DNA of 49,735 bases from Flavobacterium sp. UBA7665 (lineage in GTDB: Bacteria > Bacteroidota > Bacteroidia > Flavobacteriales > Flavobacteriaceae): NCBI GenBank assembly GCA_002483285.1, contig DLHP01000003.1, positions 1 through 49,735 of the forward strand, in the 5' to 3' direction. This document shows positions 9,101 to 17,302 of this stretch, piece after piece (positions within the stretch are counted from its first letter, which is position 1; the number at the start of each line of letters is the position of its first letter). Both the position numbers and the translations under genes were made by a program. Below the pieces are notes generated by a model, which saw only the letters and a list, made by a program, of their open reading frames with translations, was not told the origin of the DNA and searched no databases.

Positions 9101-9834
9101 TTGGGCGCTTGTTTGAAAATACAGTTGGTAGCATCGCCGATCAGGCAAAATTCATCCACCACCGAACCCGAACTGTTGATGACACGCGCCTTGAAATAAG
9201 GCTGCTCATCTACGTGGCTTGATCCTTCAACTACTTGCAAAACCGCTTTGTAATTGAATTTTAACTGCGTCTCATTGTCGGTTTTAAATCGTATGGCCTG
9301 CACCACACTTGACGCTTCAGAACTTTCCCTGTAGTTGATTTTGAGCGCAAACTGATCATAGGCATTAATGTTCCCAATATATTCATCAAGGTGGTTGGCT
9401 GGTACCGTTGTCGACATCACCGACATGTTGGTGGGATCATATTGCGGGATACCCAGATTCGCGTTCACTGATAGGTCCTTGCACTGGATGGGATTGAGCG
9501 GCTGGCCGGTCTCATACCTAAAATTTTTCAGCACATTGCCGCCGCTCACTTCAAACTCCTCAAAACTACCATTGTTGCACAGCGGCACAGCATTCTGGAT
9601 CAATCCAGAACGGCTTAGTTTGCTTTTCTGTGCATCGATGCGTTTTTGGCGTTTGGCCAAATAGGCTGCCTTTTGCTTGGGATCGGTGATGGGTTTGCCG
9701 TTTTCATCCTCGACTGGCCTTTGCAAGTCGTGAGTATTGGGCAAATCGCTATTGGCGTGCTGTTGCTTTTCATCGTGCTGTGCAAGGGCAATACAAAATG
9801 AAAAAAAAAGCACAAGGCTATAAGTAAGTTTCAA
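6193..9834 (-). CDS. Large T9SS type B protein with SprB-like repeats
   Basis: This cell-surface or secreted protein has 1213 residues if it starts at the TTG at 9832-9834. That start gives the signal peptide MKLTYSLVLFFSFCIALAQ. The longer ATG start at 9885 is rejected because it lies upstream of a near-perfect promoter (9856-9885). After a charged linker and an N-terminal beta-rich region come four repeats of about 75 residues (roughly residues 598-880). Each carries (F/Y)S(F/Y)D(D/G)G.TW and ends in a GC.S motif, a pattern resembling SprB repeats. The last ~85 residues are a gliding-motility/T9SS type B sorting domain (KFFTPNNDGYHDKW, IFDRDGKLLKEL, final MKR). An adhesin-like role is inferred; the substrate is unknown. 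Confidence 0.85.
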   Translation of the reverse strand: MKLTYSLVLFFSFCIALAQHDEKQQHANSDLPNTHDLQRPVEDENGKPITDPKQKAAYLAKRQKRIDAQKSKLSRSGLIQNAVPLCNNGSFEEFEVSGGNVLKNFRYETGQPLNPIQCKDLSVNANLGIPQYDPTNMSVMSTTVPANHLDEYIGNINAYDQFALKINYRESSEASSVVQAIRFKTDNETQLKFNYKAVLQVVEGSSHVDEQPYFKARVINSSGSVVDEFCLIGDATNCIFKQAPNLEAGSIVLYTPNWQSGILDISNLPNNQDFTIEFLGSRCGLGAHFGYAYIEDICLLHSEENLQGSIQLDPLNKVCPTLPLQVCGSFTIPNSNGISATVNSVVLHLRNATNSVVYTAPIPTTLDLVNKRFCFDLLAANFPNVTNAAYNVDVEINYGLLQTECSGTNFNRATDDDANPGWDIWFLNCENCAVELHTASLMRCDTDHNGTENFNLAAANALVTSTPGLTFSYYTNLADATADTNPITTFAAYSTASTTIFVRGTLSATCYKIIAVSLIVKNPSVSITGILNVCSGSTVLTASAGASYLWGNGATTQSITVTSIGSYSVTVTDSFGCIASGSVTILNSTVAVSPTIEVTQPTCFSATGTIAITSPASEFSYDDGATWVTNSSLVNAPIGNYKIKIRTVAGCTSYTSNVELVPYLSEFPDFTATHPQFCGDVGSITITTPASFYSFDDGLTWVTENSKSGLPSGTYNIRVKDAFGCISNYNSVVLNGEFLAPPDFDSFDPYCGNKGSITITTPAAQYSFDGGTTWQVSNTMLNLDAGSYIIAIKDAMGCTSPNVYVYLTNLEDTYPEYTVDQAGCGVYATLTIDTYGDMYSFDGGTTWTPNPVMGNLPGNQSFTIKVQRGGCVSRTNSVYIYSTYKPIPLANPYDTTLCDDLNDGSENVDLTVYNPNLIANNTNYTFTYFKSQTGAEQNNSSLQIFNATACNLSNADNTVYVRVTSSDGCFAVVSLQFAFLDSPYIYMGTSFPLCVAEAVTVNAGVGYDAYLWSTGETTQTITIRKPGDYTVTVMEDHMTSHGLLTCSTTLPFNIFLSNTAAITEIKTIDWSDNDNTLTVYVKGIGDYEYSVDGLHYQDSPFFYGLPCGIIKVFVRDKHGCGVTRDEVFLLMYPKFFTPNNDGYHDKWKVKFSEYEPGLIVKIFDRDGKLLKELGHEGAWDGTFNGQELPSTDYWFLVQRADGKEYRGHFTMKR

Positions 9835-9855
9835 GGTGGTTCGTTTTGCGAATTT

Positions 9856-9885
9856 CAAATATAGCGGGAAAAACCACACCACCAA
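9856..9885 (-). promoter_or_regulatory. Promoter of the 1213-residue T9SS type B gene
   Basis: The minus strand has TTG (9883-9885), a 19-bp spacer and TATATTTG (9856-9863), a full match to the Bacteroidetes consensus. The predicted transcription start is near 9850, giving a leader of about 16 nt before the TTG start codon at 9834. Confidence 0.7.
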
Positions 9886-9975
9886 CTGTTTTTCGTAAAA
9901 CCGTTAAGTTTTTCCCAAAAATTAACATTATTTCCAGAAATCACTTTTTCTAATCGAAGGTTTAAATGGATAAAA

Positions 9976-10008
9976 TTGGTCTGGGCATCAAATTAACCGC
10001 TAAATTTG
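9976..10008 (+). promoter_or_regulatory. Promoter of the radical SAM gene
   Basis: TTG (9976-9978), a 22-bp spacer and TAAATTTG (10001-10008) match the Bacteroidetes promoter consensus. Transcription would start near 10013, leaving a leader of about a dozen nucleotides before the ATG at 10025. Confidence 0.65.
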
Positions 10009-10024
10009 TAGCCTTATTTTGTTT

Positions 10025-12220
10025 ATGGAAACCAGAATTTTAGCCATCACGCCGCCGTTTACGCAACTCAATACACCGTATCCGGCAACGGCCTACCTGA
10101 AAGGCTTTCTCAATACCAAAGGCATTGCTTGTAGGCAAGCTGACCTCGGTATCGAGGCCATACTTAAAATGTTTTCCAAGAAAGGCCTGGACAGCGTGTT
10201 TGATTTTGCCGGCGCCAATCGCGATGGCTGGTCCGAGAATGCCCAACGTATCGCAACGCTTCGGGACTATTATACAAACACCATCGATGCGGTAATCTTG
10301 TTCCTGCAAGGCAAAAATCCCACGCTTGCGCTACAGATTTGCCAGGAAGATTTCCTGCCCGAAGCCTCCCGCTTTGCTCAACTCGACGAAATGGAATGGG
10401 CTTTCGGGAGTATGGGAACCCAAGATAAAGCCAAACACCTCGCTACCTTATATCTTGAAGATTTATCTGATTTCATCGTAGAATGTGTCGATGCCAACTT
10501 TGGTTTTAGCCGTTATGCCGAACGGTTGGGCCGCAGCGCCAATTCTTTCGATGAACTCTACGCCGCTTTGCAAGGGCCAGCTACTTTTACAGACCGCATC
10601 CTTCTTGATTTGCTCGAAGAAAAAATAGCCGAATCGCAACCCCAACTGCTCTTGGTCTCGGTTCCCTTTCCCGGAAACCTTTATGCCGCTTTTCGCGCTG
10701 CGCAATACATCAGGCAGCAACATTCGCAAATCAAGGTGGCGATGGGTGGCGGTTTTCCGAATACCGAATTACGATCGTTGTCTGATGCGCGTGTGTTTGA
10801 ATTCTTCGATTTTATCACGCTCGACGATGGCGAAGCTCCGGTTGAAAATCTCATCGAGCACCTGCAAGGCCTGCGCAGCGTTGAAAACCTCAAACGCACT
10901 TTTGCCTTGGTGGATGGCGTAGTGGTGTACTGTAACCAATCGGAGCGCCGCGATTACAAGCAAAGCGAAGTAGGTACGCCTGATTACACCGATTTGCCAC
11001 TCGACCAATACATTTCTGTACTCGAGGTCGTCAACCCGATGCACCGCCTCTGGAGTGACGGACGCTGGAACAAGCTCACCATGGCGCATGGCTGTTATTG
11101 GGGCAAATGCACGTTCTGCGACATCTCGCTCGATTACATCAAAATTTACGAACCGGTTGCCGCCAATCTTTTGTGTGACCGTATAGAAGAACTCATAGAA
11201 AAAACGGGGCAAACGGGCTTCCATTTTGTAGATGAGGCCGCGCCGCCGGCACTGATGCGCGCTTTGGCGATAGAAATCATCCGACGCAAACTCACCGTAA
11301 CCTGGTGGACCAACATCCGTTTTGAAAAGAGTTTTACCAGGGATTTGTGCGTGTTGCTTAAGGCTTCGGGTTGCATCGCGGTGTCGGGTGGGCTCGAAGT
11401 GGCTTCGGATCGGCTTTTGAAACTGATTGACAAAGGCGTAACCGTAGAGCAGGTAGCCAAAGTTACACACCATTTTTCGCAGGCAGGCATTATGGTGCAT
11501 GCTTATCTCATGTACGGCTATCCCACGCAAACCGTCCAGGAAACCGTTGACAGCCTTGAAATGGTACGGCAGTTGTTTGAAGCGGGCGTGCTGCAATCGG
11601 GGTTTTGGCACCAGTTCGCCATGACGGCGCACAGTCCGGTTGGTTTGTATCCCGAGCAATTTTCGGTTTCAAGGACAACTGATGTGGTTGGGGCCTTTGC
11701 CAACAACGACCTTGAATATACCGATCCTACGGGTATAGACCACAACCAGTTCAGTTTTGGGCTGCGCAAATCGCTGTTCAATTATATGCACGGCATTTGT
11801 TTCGATTACGAACTACAGGAATGGTTCGACTTTAAGATTCCACGCACCAAAATCGCACCCGATTTTATCGAAAGCGCTATCCATTCGGATGAAATTTTGC
11901 ACACCAAACCTACCGCGAAAGTGGTATGGCTCGGACAAAAGCCCACGGTGTCGTACTTTACCAAATCCAAAAAAGGGAATTCGTGGGAAATGGCATCGCT
12001 GGCCTTTCACGATAAAAAGGAAAGTCTTACCATCCAGGCTCCCAAACCCGAAGGCAAGTGGCTTGTATCGATGCTTGAAAAGCTCTCGGTTTACAACACC
12101 AAGGTGTACACGTTCCAGGAAGTCAAAGCCGATTTTGAACAGCAACTGGAAGACTTCGAATTGTTCTGGTATTCGAAACCGGTAAATATCCTGCGCGAAT
12201 TTGGCTTGTTGGCGTTGTAG
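10025..12220 (+). CDS. B12-binding-type radical SAM protein of unknown substrate
   Basis: This 731-residue cytoplasmic protein has a Rossmann-like N-terminal part of the cobalamin-binding radical SAM type (ITPPFTQLNTPYPATAYLKG; QLLLVSVPFPGN; VAMGGGFPN; FITLDDGE). A large helical insertion (about residues 35-195) splits that region, and no DxHxxG cobalamin-ligand motif was seen. The radical SAM cluster motif is C357-YWGK-C362-TF-C365, a CX4CX2C spacing instead of the usual CX3CX2C. A C-terminal extension of about 130 residues follows the barrel. The ATG at 10025 is preferred over the TTG at 10019 because a promoter lies just upstream. It is transcribed divergently from the T9SS gene and has no operon partner. 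The family is clear; reaction and substrate are unknown. Confidence 0.85.
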   Translation: METRILAITPPFTQLNTPYPATAYLKGFLNTKGIACRQADLGIEAILKMFSKKGLDSVFDFAGANRDGWSENAQRIATLRDYYTNTIDAVILFLQGKNPTLALQICQEDFLPEASRFAQLDEMEWAFGSMGTQDKAKHLATLYLEDLSDFIVECVDANFGFSRYAERLGRSANSFDELYAALQGPATFTDRILLDLLEEKIAESQPQLLLVSVPFPGNLYAAFRAAQYIRQQHSQIKVAMGGGFPNTELRSLSDARVFEFFDFITLDDGEAPVENLIEHLQGLRSVENLKRTFALVDGVVVYCNQSERRDYKQSEVGTPDYTDLPLDQYISVLEVVNPMHRLWSDGRWNKLTMAHGCYWGKCTFCDISLDYIKIYEPVAANLLCDRIEELIEKTGQTGFHFVDEAAPPALMRALAIEIIRRKLTVTWWTNIRFEKSFTRDLCVLLKASGCIAVSGGLEVASDRLLKLIDKGVTVEQVAKVTHHFSQAGIMVHAYLMYGYPTQTVQETVDSLEMVRQLFEAGVLQSGFWHQFAMTAHSPVGLYPEQFSVSRTTDVVGAFANNDLEYTDPTGIDHNQFSFGLRKSLFNYMHGICFDYELQEWFDFKIPRTKIAPDFIESAIHSDEILHTKPTAKVVWLGQKPTVSYFTKSKKGNSWEMASLAFHDKKESLTIQAPKPEGKWLVSMLEKLSVYNTKVYTFQEVKADFEQQLEDFELFWYSKPVNILREFGLLAL

Positions 12221-12395
12221 TAACACATGATTTTATTTTACAATTGATGTTGTTAATCTGCAGGAGGGCAAACAGAAAAAATTGTATTTTACCTTCAGGG
12301 AAGGGGCGGCTGTATTCCCTAAAAAATTAAACCCGTTCTCAAATGCAGCTATTCTGCATACTTTGTTAATTTAAAACACTTCGGATTTGGTCAAA

Positions 12396-12428
12396 AAAAA
12401 GCGTAAACCAATCTGATTTACGCTTTTT
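12396..12428. terminator. Bidirectional terminator between convergent genes
   Basis: A perfect 12-bp stem, AAAAAGCGTAAA (12396-12407) / TTTACGCTTTTT (12417-12428), with a 9-nt loop has T-runs on both strands. It closes the five-gene leftward operon that starts at 22582 and can also stop the radical SAM transcript. The rest of 12221-12456 shows no gene. Confidence 0.9.
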
Positions 12429-12456
12429 CGGGGAATCAAAATATAACCTAACTTAA

Positions 12457-14790
12457 CTATTCCTTGATGATTTTTTGGGTCGACGATCCTTTTTGGGTGG
12501 TTACGGTCAAGAAATAAACGCCCGTTTGTTGGTTGGAAAGGTCTAGAGTCACTTGGTTTTTGTCTTCGATTGCGGTATGCAGGATCCTGCCCTGCACATC
12601 ATACAATTGTACCGATTTAATGGCTCCGGCGGCTTTAACCGTTACTTTATTTTTCGCCGGATTCGGATACAACGTTACGCTGTCGTCTTTTGCAAAATTG
12701 GTTTTGGATAAGTTGTTAAAAGCCGTGCGCGCTTCATTGGTGTCAATCGGCGCGTTGTAGTCAAAGAAAATATTGGCCGTATTGGCCACTTCATCTCCTA
12801 CAGCCAAAGTGGGTAAGGTTTTGATTTTGAACAGTACGTTGCCGTGTCCACCAATTGGGTTCATGATGCTTGGCGGCAGGTTAATCCCTTCAAAAATAAA
12901 CTCGACCACATTGCCTGTTATTTTGGTATAAACCGGATGCGACGCGTAGAGCAGTTGCAACGAACTGATGTCAAAACGAGTAGTGTCAATCGTATCTTTT
13001 ACTACGATATTAACAGCGTTGGTAGTTCCGATATTTTCAAAATTGATGTTGTAATGCAGGTATTTGCCGATGTGTTCGGGTAGGACATTATGGCCTTCGA
13101 GACAGGTTTTGTCATTGGGATCGATTGCATTTACTGCTACCTGCGACAGTATAGCCACATTGTCAAGCGGGGTTTCTTCTCCTTCTCCAATGGTAATATT
13201 GGAGATGAATGACAGTAGGTCACCCAAATCTACCGGCGGGTTTTCAGTTGGTGAATTGAGTGCCAGCGTAAAAAAGATGGTGCGGATCTCAAACGGATGT
13301 AGGTTAGAAAAATTCCATAGCAAGGTATTTAGGGTTTGGTTGCCCACTATCGGATTGGCTGCCACGAAATCCATACGCGTATCGTCGAAGGCAAAATTTA
13401 CGGAACCAGACAGCGTTTGGTTTCCCTTGTTTCGGTAAACAATCTGGTAGTTGGCCTCAAAGCCAGGACGCGCTGCGGTAAGCGGCAACAGCACAATCTC
13501 GAGGTCGGGATGGTTTCCGTTGGCGGTGATGCAGAAATTTTGCGACTGTTCGTCGTTGTTGAGTTCCGGGAAATTGAAGGTGGCCGTTGTGGGAGATACA
13601 TTAAAATACCCCGGGTTTTCGAGCTGCGCATTAAGTGTATACGTGCCTGTCCCGGCATACAGCTTGTAATCTCCCGAAGCATTCAGGAATGTACCGCTCG
13701 ATCCAACGCCATCAGAAAGGTTCAGTCTCAGATGATAAGGAAAATAGATGTCTGCAATGTTGCAACCGTTGTTGTCTTCATCAAATCGGGCATTCCCAAC
13801 AACGGTATTGTAGCTTCCGCCGGGTTCAAAATTGCAGTACGAACTTACGACCGTGCCGCTCCCGACCATCGACTGGATAGTAGCAACCTGCGCTTCATCG
13901 GCACAAATAAATTGCAGGTTGGGCGAGTTGCTGATCGTGAGGTTGGGTTCGAGTCCGCCATTTTTCAAATTCAACGTAAGCAATGTTGGGTTGTAAATGC
14001 TTACCCAATTGAGCAAAGGCGAATTTGACAAATCGAGCGAAGTGAGTGGTGTGCCTCCGCAGTAAATGCTCGTCAATTTGGTTAGGTTTGAAACATCGAT
14101 CGAAGCAATCGGATTGGTACCGAAAACCAGATACGAAATCAATGGATTATGCGACAAGTCGAGCGAGGTAAGTTGGTTGCTGTCGCAGGATAACGACACC
14201 AACGAAACCGCTGCCGATACATCAAGTGTGGTGAGCGCATTCCATTCACATCCGAGGTACTGTAAATCCATGCCTGTAATGGTTAGTGAACTCAGGTCGT
14301 TTTGCCTGCAGTCAAGAGCACGCAGGTTCGGGAATATCGTTGCGTCGAGGTTGCCCGACAGCTGGTTAAAGGAGCAATCCAAACGCTTCAGATTGGGCAG
14401 GTTGGGTAAATTAACGCTCGTCAACGTGTTTTGTGCCATCCAGAGGTATTCGAGGTTTGGCAATCCGTCAATCGGGCTAAGGTCGGGAACCTGGCAATTC
14501 TGGAGTCGAAGAACGATGAGGTTTGTAAAGTTCTCCAATCCGGTGATATCGGCAAACGCGCTATCATAGATATTGAAATATTGGATCTGCAACGCCTCGC
14601 TCTGTTGGATTAGACCGTCATCGTTCGTGTCTATTTTTACCCAATTGAACGGCGGTGTTGCCGTAGTTGAGGCTATAAAATTAGTTGGGGCTGCAGACAA
14701 TAGTTTCGCCCTGAGATTGGCATTCGGGATGTTTACGACCTGCGCACCGCAGACACTCGTAAATAGCAGAAATAAGAATAATTTTTTCAT
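12457..14790 (-). CDS. Leucine-rich-repeat surface protein with EF-hand loop and T9SS type A domain (LRR-C)
   Basis: This 777-residue secreted protein starts with a signal peptide (MKKLFLFLLFTSVCGA). A canonical 12-residue EF-hand loop follows at 54-65 (DTNDDGLIQQSE). Leucine-rich repeats of about 21 residues fill residues 75-300 (pattern L..LDLS.NPL..L). A beta-rich region follows that contains GSYNTVVGNARFDEDNNGC. A conserved module (DPNDKTCLEG, then NPIGGHGNVLFKIKTLP, then FFDYNAPIDTNEARTAF) leads to the type A T9SS domain (LYPNPAKNKVTV, GVYFLTV). It is the last of three tandem paralogues, 24 bp after the one before it, and a strong terminator follows. Protein or glycan binding at the cell surface is inferred from the LRRs. 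Confidence 0.85.
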   Translation of the reverse strand: MKKLFLFLLFTSVCGAQVVNIPNANLRAKLLSAAPTNFIASTTATPPFNWVKIDTNDDGLIQQSEALQIQYFNIYDSAFADITGLENFTNLIVLRLQNCQVPDLSPIDGLPNLEYLWMAQNTLTSVNLPNLPNLKRLDCSFNQLSGNLDATIFPNLRALDCRQNDLSSLTITGMDLQYLGCEWNALTTLDVSAAVSLVSLSCDSNQLTSLDLSHNPLISYLVFGTNPIASIDVSNLTKLTSIYCGGTPLTSLDLSNSPLLNWVSIYNPTLLTLNLKNGGLEPNLTISNSPNLQFICADEAQVATIQSMVGSGTVVSSYCNFEPGGSYNTVVGNARFDEDNNGCNIADIYFPYHLRLNLSDGVGSSGTFLNASGDYKLYAGTGTYTLNAQLENPGYFNVSPTTATFNFPELNNDEQSQNFCITANGNHPDLEIVLLPLTAARPGFEANYQIVYRNKGNQTLSGSVNFAFDDTRMDFVAANPIVGNQTLNTLLWNFSNLHPFEIRTIFFTLALNSPTENPPVDLGDLLSFISNITIGEGEETPLDNVAILSQVAVNAIDPNDKTCLEGHNVLPEHIGKYLHYNINFENIGTTNAVNIVVKDTIDTTRFDISSLQLLYASHPVYTKITGNVVEFIFEGINLPPSIMNPIGGHGNVLFKIKTLPTLAVGDEVANTANIFFDYNAPIDTNEARTAFNNLSKTNFAKDDSVTLYPNPAKNKVTVKAAGAIKSVQLYDVQGRILHTAIEDKNQVTLDLSNQQTGVYFLTVTTQKGSSTQKIIKE
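12660..12950 (-). repeat. Near-identical C-terminal coding module, copy in LRR-C
   Basis: This roughly 290-bp stretch encoding the segment before the T9SS domain recurs at 15018-15308 and 17505-17796. A run such as GATAAGTTGTTAAAAGCCGT is identical in all three. The leucine-rich regions of the same genes are much more diverged. Confidence 0.7.
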
Positions 14791-14814
14791 CTTTTGTGTT
14801 TGTTTGGGAACGAT

Positions 14815-17292
14815 TTATTCTTTTACAATTTTTTGCACAGCGCTTCCCTTATCGGTGGTGATTTTAAGGAAATAAACACCGCGTTGTTGGTTGGCTATAT
14901 CAAGCGTAACCTGCGATCTACTATCCGAAATGGATTGCAAAATCCGGCCTTGCACATCATACAATTGCAACGATTTAATGGTTCCCGTAGCTTTAACCGT
15001 TACCTTATTTTTTGCCGGATTCGGATACACCATCACGCTATCGTCTTTTACAAAATCGGATTTGGATAAGTTGTTAAAAGCCGTGCGCGCTTCATTGGTG
15101 TCGATCGGTGCGTTGTAATCGAAATAGATGTTGGCGGTGTTCGAAACTTCGTCACCAACGGTTAACGTAGGTAAGGTTTTGATTTTAAAAAGTACGTTGC
15201 CATGCCCGCCAATCGGGTTCATGATGCTGGGTGGCAGGTTGATGCCTTCAAAGATGAACTCTACCACATTGCCCGTAATTTTTGTCTTAACCGGATGCGA
15301 GGCGTAAAGCAGCTGGAACGAACTGATATCGAATTGCGCGGTGTTGATTGTATCTTTCACCACAATGTTGACGGCGTCTTCTGATCCGATATTCTCAAAT
15401 GCTATATTGTAGTGCAAATATTTCCCTATGTTTTCTGACAATACAGAACTACCCTGTAGGCAGGTTTTTTGATTGGGGTCGTAAGAATTTCCTGCTGTAA
15501 CGTGGGTGTCGAACGTGTTGTCGTCTGGATGCGCATCACCCGAAATAGGATCCACAGAAACCGAAAACGCCAATACATCGCCCGCGTTTAAAGGCGGCGT
15601 CTGTGTCGGGGTATTGGCAAGCAACTCCAACGAAATGTTTCTGGTCTCGAAGGGTTGCAGATTGCTGTAGTTCCAGCTTAGCAAACCCAAAGCTTGGTTT
15701 GAAACTGCCGGTTGTGCCGATACGAATTCCAACAGGGAATCGTCAAAATTATATTGAACGGTACCCGACAACGATTGATTGCCCTTGTTGCGGATGGTCA
15801 CGTATTGGTGCGAACTAAAACCCGGCCTGATTGCATTTGCCCACAGCACAACTTCTACATCAGGATGGTTGCCATTGGCGGTCATACAAAAATTCTGGAC
15901 GGTCACCGAGTTGTCTACTACAGGGCTGTTCACCACCGCGCTGGTAGGGGCAAATGTAAAGAACGAGGGATTTTCAATCGCCGGGGTTAATGTAAAATTG
16001 CCACTCTGGGTAAAGAAAGCGTAATTGCCGGCAGCGTTTGTAAAGGTGCTGCTGGTGGCCGTGCCATCATTGATGTCGACACGCAGGTAAGGATTCTGGA
16101 AATCACCCGAATCACAGCCGTTGTTGTTGGCATCAAAAAGCAGGGTTCCCTCGATGGTATTATAGTCGCCGCCCGAGAGAAAGGAGCAATACGAATTGAA
16201 GTTGACGTTTAAAAGACCGCTGTTCACGAGTATTTGATGCATAATTGCAGATTCGCCATCGTCTACACAAATAAAAGACAAGTTTGGATTTTGCAAGAAC
16301 TGGCAGTCCGGGTTTGTTGTATTGTAACCATTTTTAATATTGACATAGGTGAGATTATTGTTGGAGCAATAGATGGAACTAAATAGAGGATTTCCAGATA
16401 AATCTAGTGTTGTCAATAGGTTGTTGTAGCATCCCAGCTCACTGAACAATTCCAGTCCCGTGAAATCCAGAGCGGTAATCTGGTTGTCATTACAAGTTAG
16501 GTATTGTAACGACGTGAGGTCAGACAAATCCAAAGCGGTCAATTGGTTGTTATCTACGCGAAGACTGGCCAGTGCGCCCAAGCCGTTCAACGACAGCGAA
16601 CCCAAAAAATTGGTATTGCAATCCAGATACTCAAGCTGAGACAGCCCGTCGACGTTAAGCAGGGTAAGGTTATCGCCTGTACAGTCTAAATACTGCAGCA
16701 ACGGGCAGTTACTTAAGTCAAGCGTGCTCAGGCTGTTGGCGTAACAATAGAGCGTTTTAAGGTTGGGCACTGTGCTCAAATCCAGGCTCGTAATTTCATT
16801 GTACGCACAGTGCAGTAATTGCAGGTTGGAGAGGTTGCTGATGTTGAGGTTCGCAATCGGCGCAATGTAGCAAACCAAAATCTGTAAATTGGGCATCATC
16901 GATACATCCAGGGCAGTGAGCATGGTGTAGGAACAATCAAGTTGCTGCAACCCAGTTAAACTGGCGGTATTTAAAGAGGTAATGTTATTGCGTGAACAAT
17001 CCAGTTTCTTTAAATTGACGAAGCTTTCTATCCCGGTCAGGTCAGAAATCGTTGTTTCAGGTAGCCCGAGAAAATTGCCCACATGCAAAGAGTCGATCAC
17101 CGCCGATTCGGCCAGTTGGATCTGCCCGTCATCATTCGCATCGATTTTAACCATCGCACCGCCACTATAAGCCACGTTGGATGTTGATGAGGATTCCAGA
17201 AGCCGTGCTTTAAAAATAGCATCAGGGATGTTCACAATCTGCGCGTCTGCAAAACCCGCAACCAACAACAGCAATAAGTATATCTTTTTCAT
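14815..17292 (-). CDS. Leucine-rich-repeat surface protein with EF-hand loop and T9SS type A domain (LRR-B)
   Basis: This 825-residue paralogue of LRR-C and LRR-A has a signal peptide (MKKIYLLLLLVAGFADA) and an EF-hand loop at 51-62 (DANDDGQIQLAE). A long regular LRR array spans residues about 65-340 and has the cysteine-containing consensus LDCS.N.(I/L)T.L (for example LKKLDCSRNNITSL and LEYLDCNTNFL). The beta-rich GGDYNTIEGTLLFDANNNGCD region, the conserved NPIGGHGNVLFKIKTLP module and the type A T9SS domain (VYPNPAKNKVTV) follow. It lies 10 bp downstream of LRR-A and 24 bp upstream of LRR-C. The LRR array suggests a binding role; the ligand is unknown. Confidence 0.85.
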   Translation of the reverse strand: MKKIYLLLLLVAGFADAQIVNIPDAIFKARLLESSSTSNVAYSGGAMVKIDANDDGQIQLAESAVIDSLHVGNFLGLPETTISDLTGIESFVNLKKLDCSRNNITSLNTASLTGLQQLDCSYTMLTALDVSMMPNLQILVCYIAPIANLNISNLSNLQLLHCAYNEITSLDLSTVPNLKTLYCYANSLSTLDLSNCPLLQYLDCTGDNLTLLNVDGLSQLEYLDCNTNFLGSLSLNGLGALASLRVDNNQLTALDLSDLTSLQYLTCNDNQITALDFTGLELFSELGCYNNLLTTLDLSGNPLFSSIYCSNNNLTYVNIKNGYNTTNPDCQFLQNPNLSFICVDDGESAIMHQILVNSGLLNVNFNSYCSFLSGGDYNTIEGTLLFDANNNGCDSGDFQNPYLRVDINDGTATSSTFTNAAGNYAFFTQSGNFTLTPAIENPSFFTFAPTSAVVNSPVVDNSVTVQNFCMTANGNHPDVEVVLWANAIRPGFSSHQYVTIRNKGNQSLSGTVQYNFDDSLLEFVSAQPAVSNQALGLLSWNYSNLQPFETRNISLELLANTPTQTPPLNAGDVLAFSVSVDPISGDAHPDDNTFDTHVTAGNSYDPNQKTCLQGSSVLSENIGKYLHYNIAFENIGSEDAVNIVVKDTINTAQFDISSFQLLYASHPVKTKITGNVVEFIFEGINLPPSIMNPIGGHGNVLFKIKTLPTLTVGDEVSNTANIYFDYNAPIDTNEARTAFNNLSKSDFVKDDSVMVYPNPAKNKVTVKATGTIKSLQLYDVQGRILQSISDSRSQVTLDIANQQRGVYFLKITTDKGSAVQKIVKE
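15018..15308 (-). repeat. Near-identical C-terminal coding module, copy in LRR-B
   Basis: Second copy of the direct repeat described at 12660-12950. Only scattered third-position differences were noticed by eye in the aligned core. Confidence 0.7.
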
Positions 17293-17302
17293 TTTTTTAT
17301 TT

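Noticed and set aside
9886..10024. A cobalamin riboswitch upstream of the B12-type radical SAM gene
   Set aside because: The promoter leaves a leader of only about 12 nt, too short for a riboswitch.
10769..11659. A 296-codon minus-strand frame inside the radical SAM gene
   Set aside because: The opposite strand encodes the radical SAM cluster motif and barrel, and the antisense translation shows no family features.
13336..14028. A 230-codon plus-strand frame opposite LRR-C
   Set aside because: Shadow frame of the LRR gene, without promoter, signal peptide or domain evidence.
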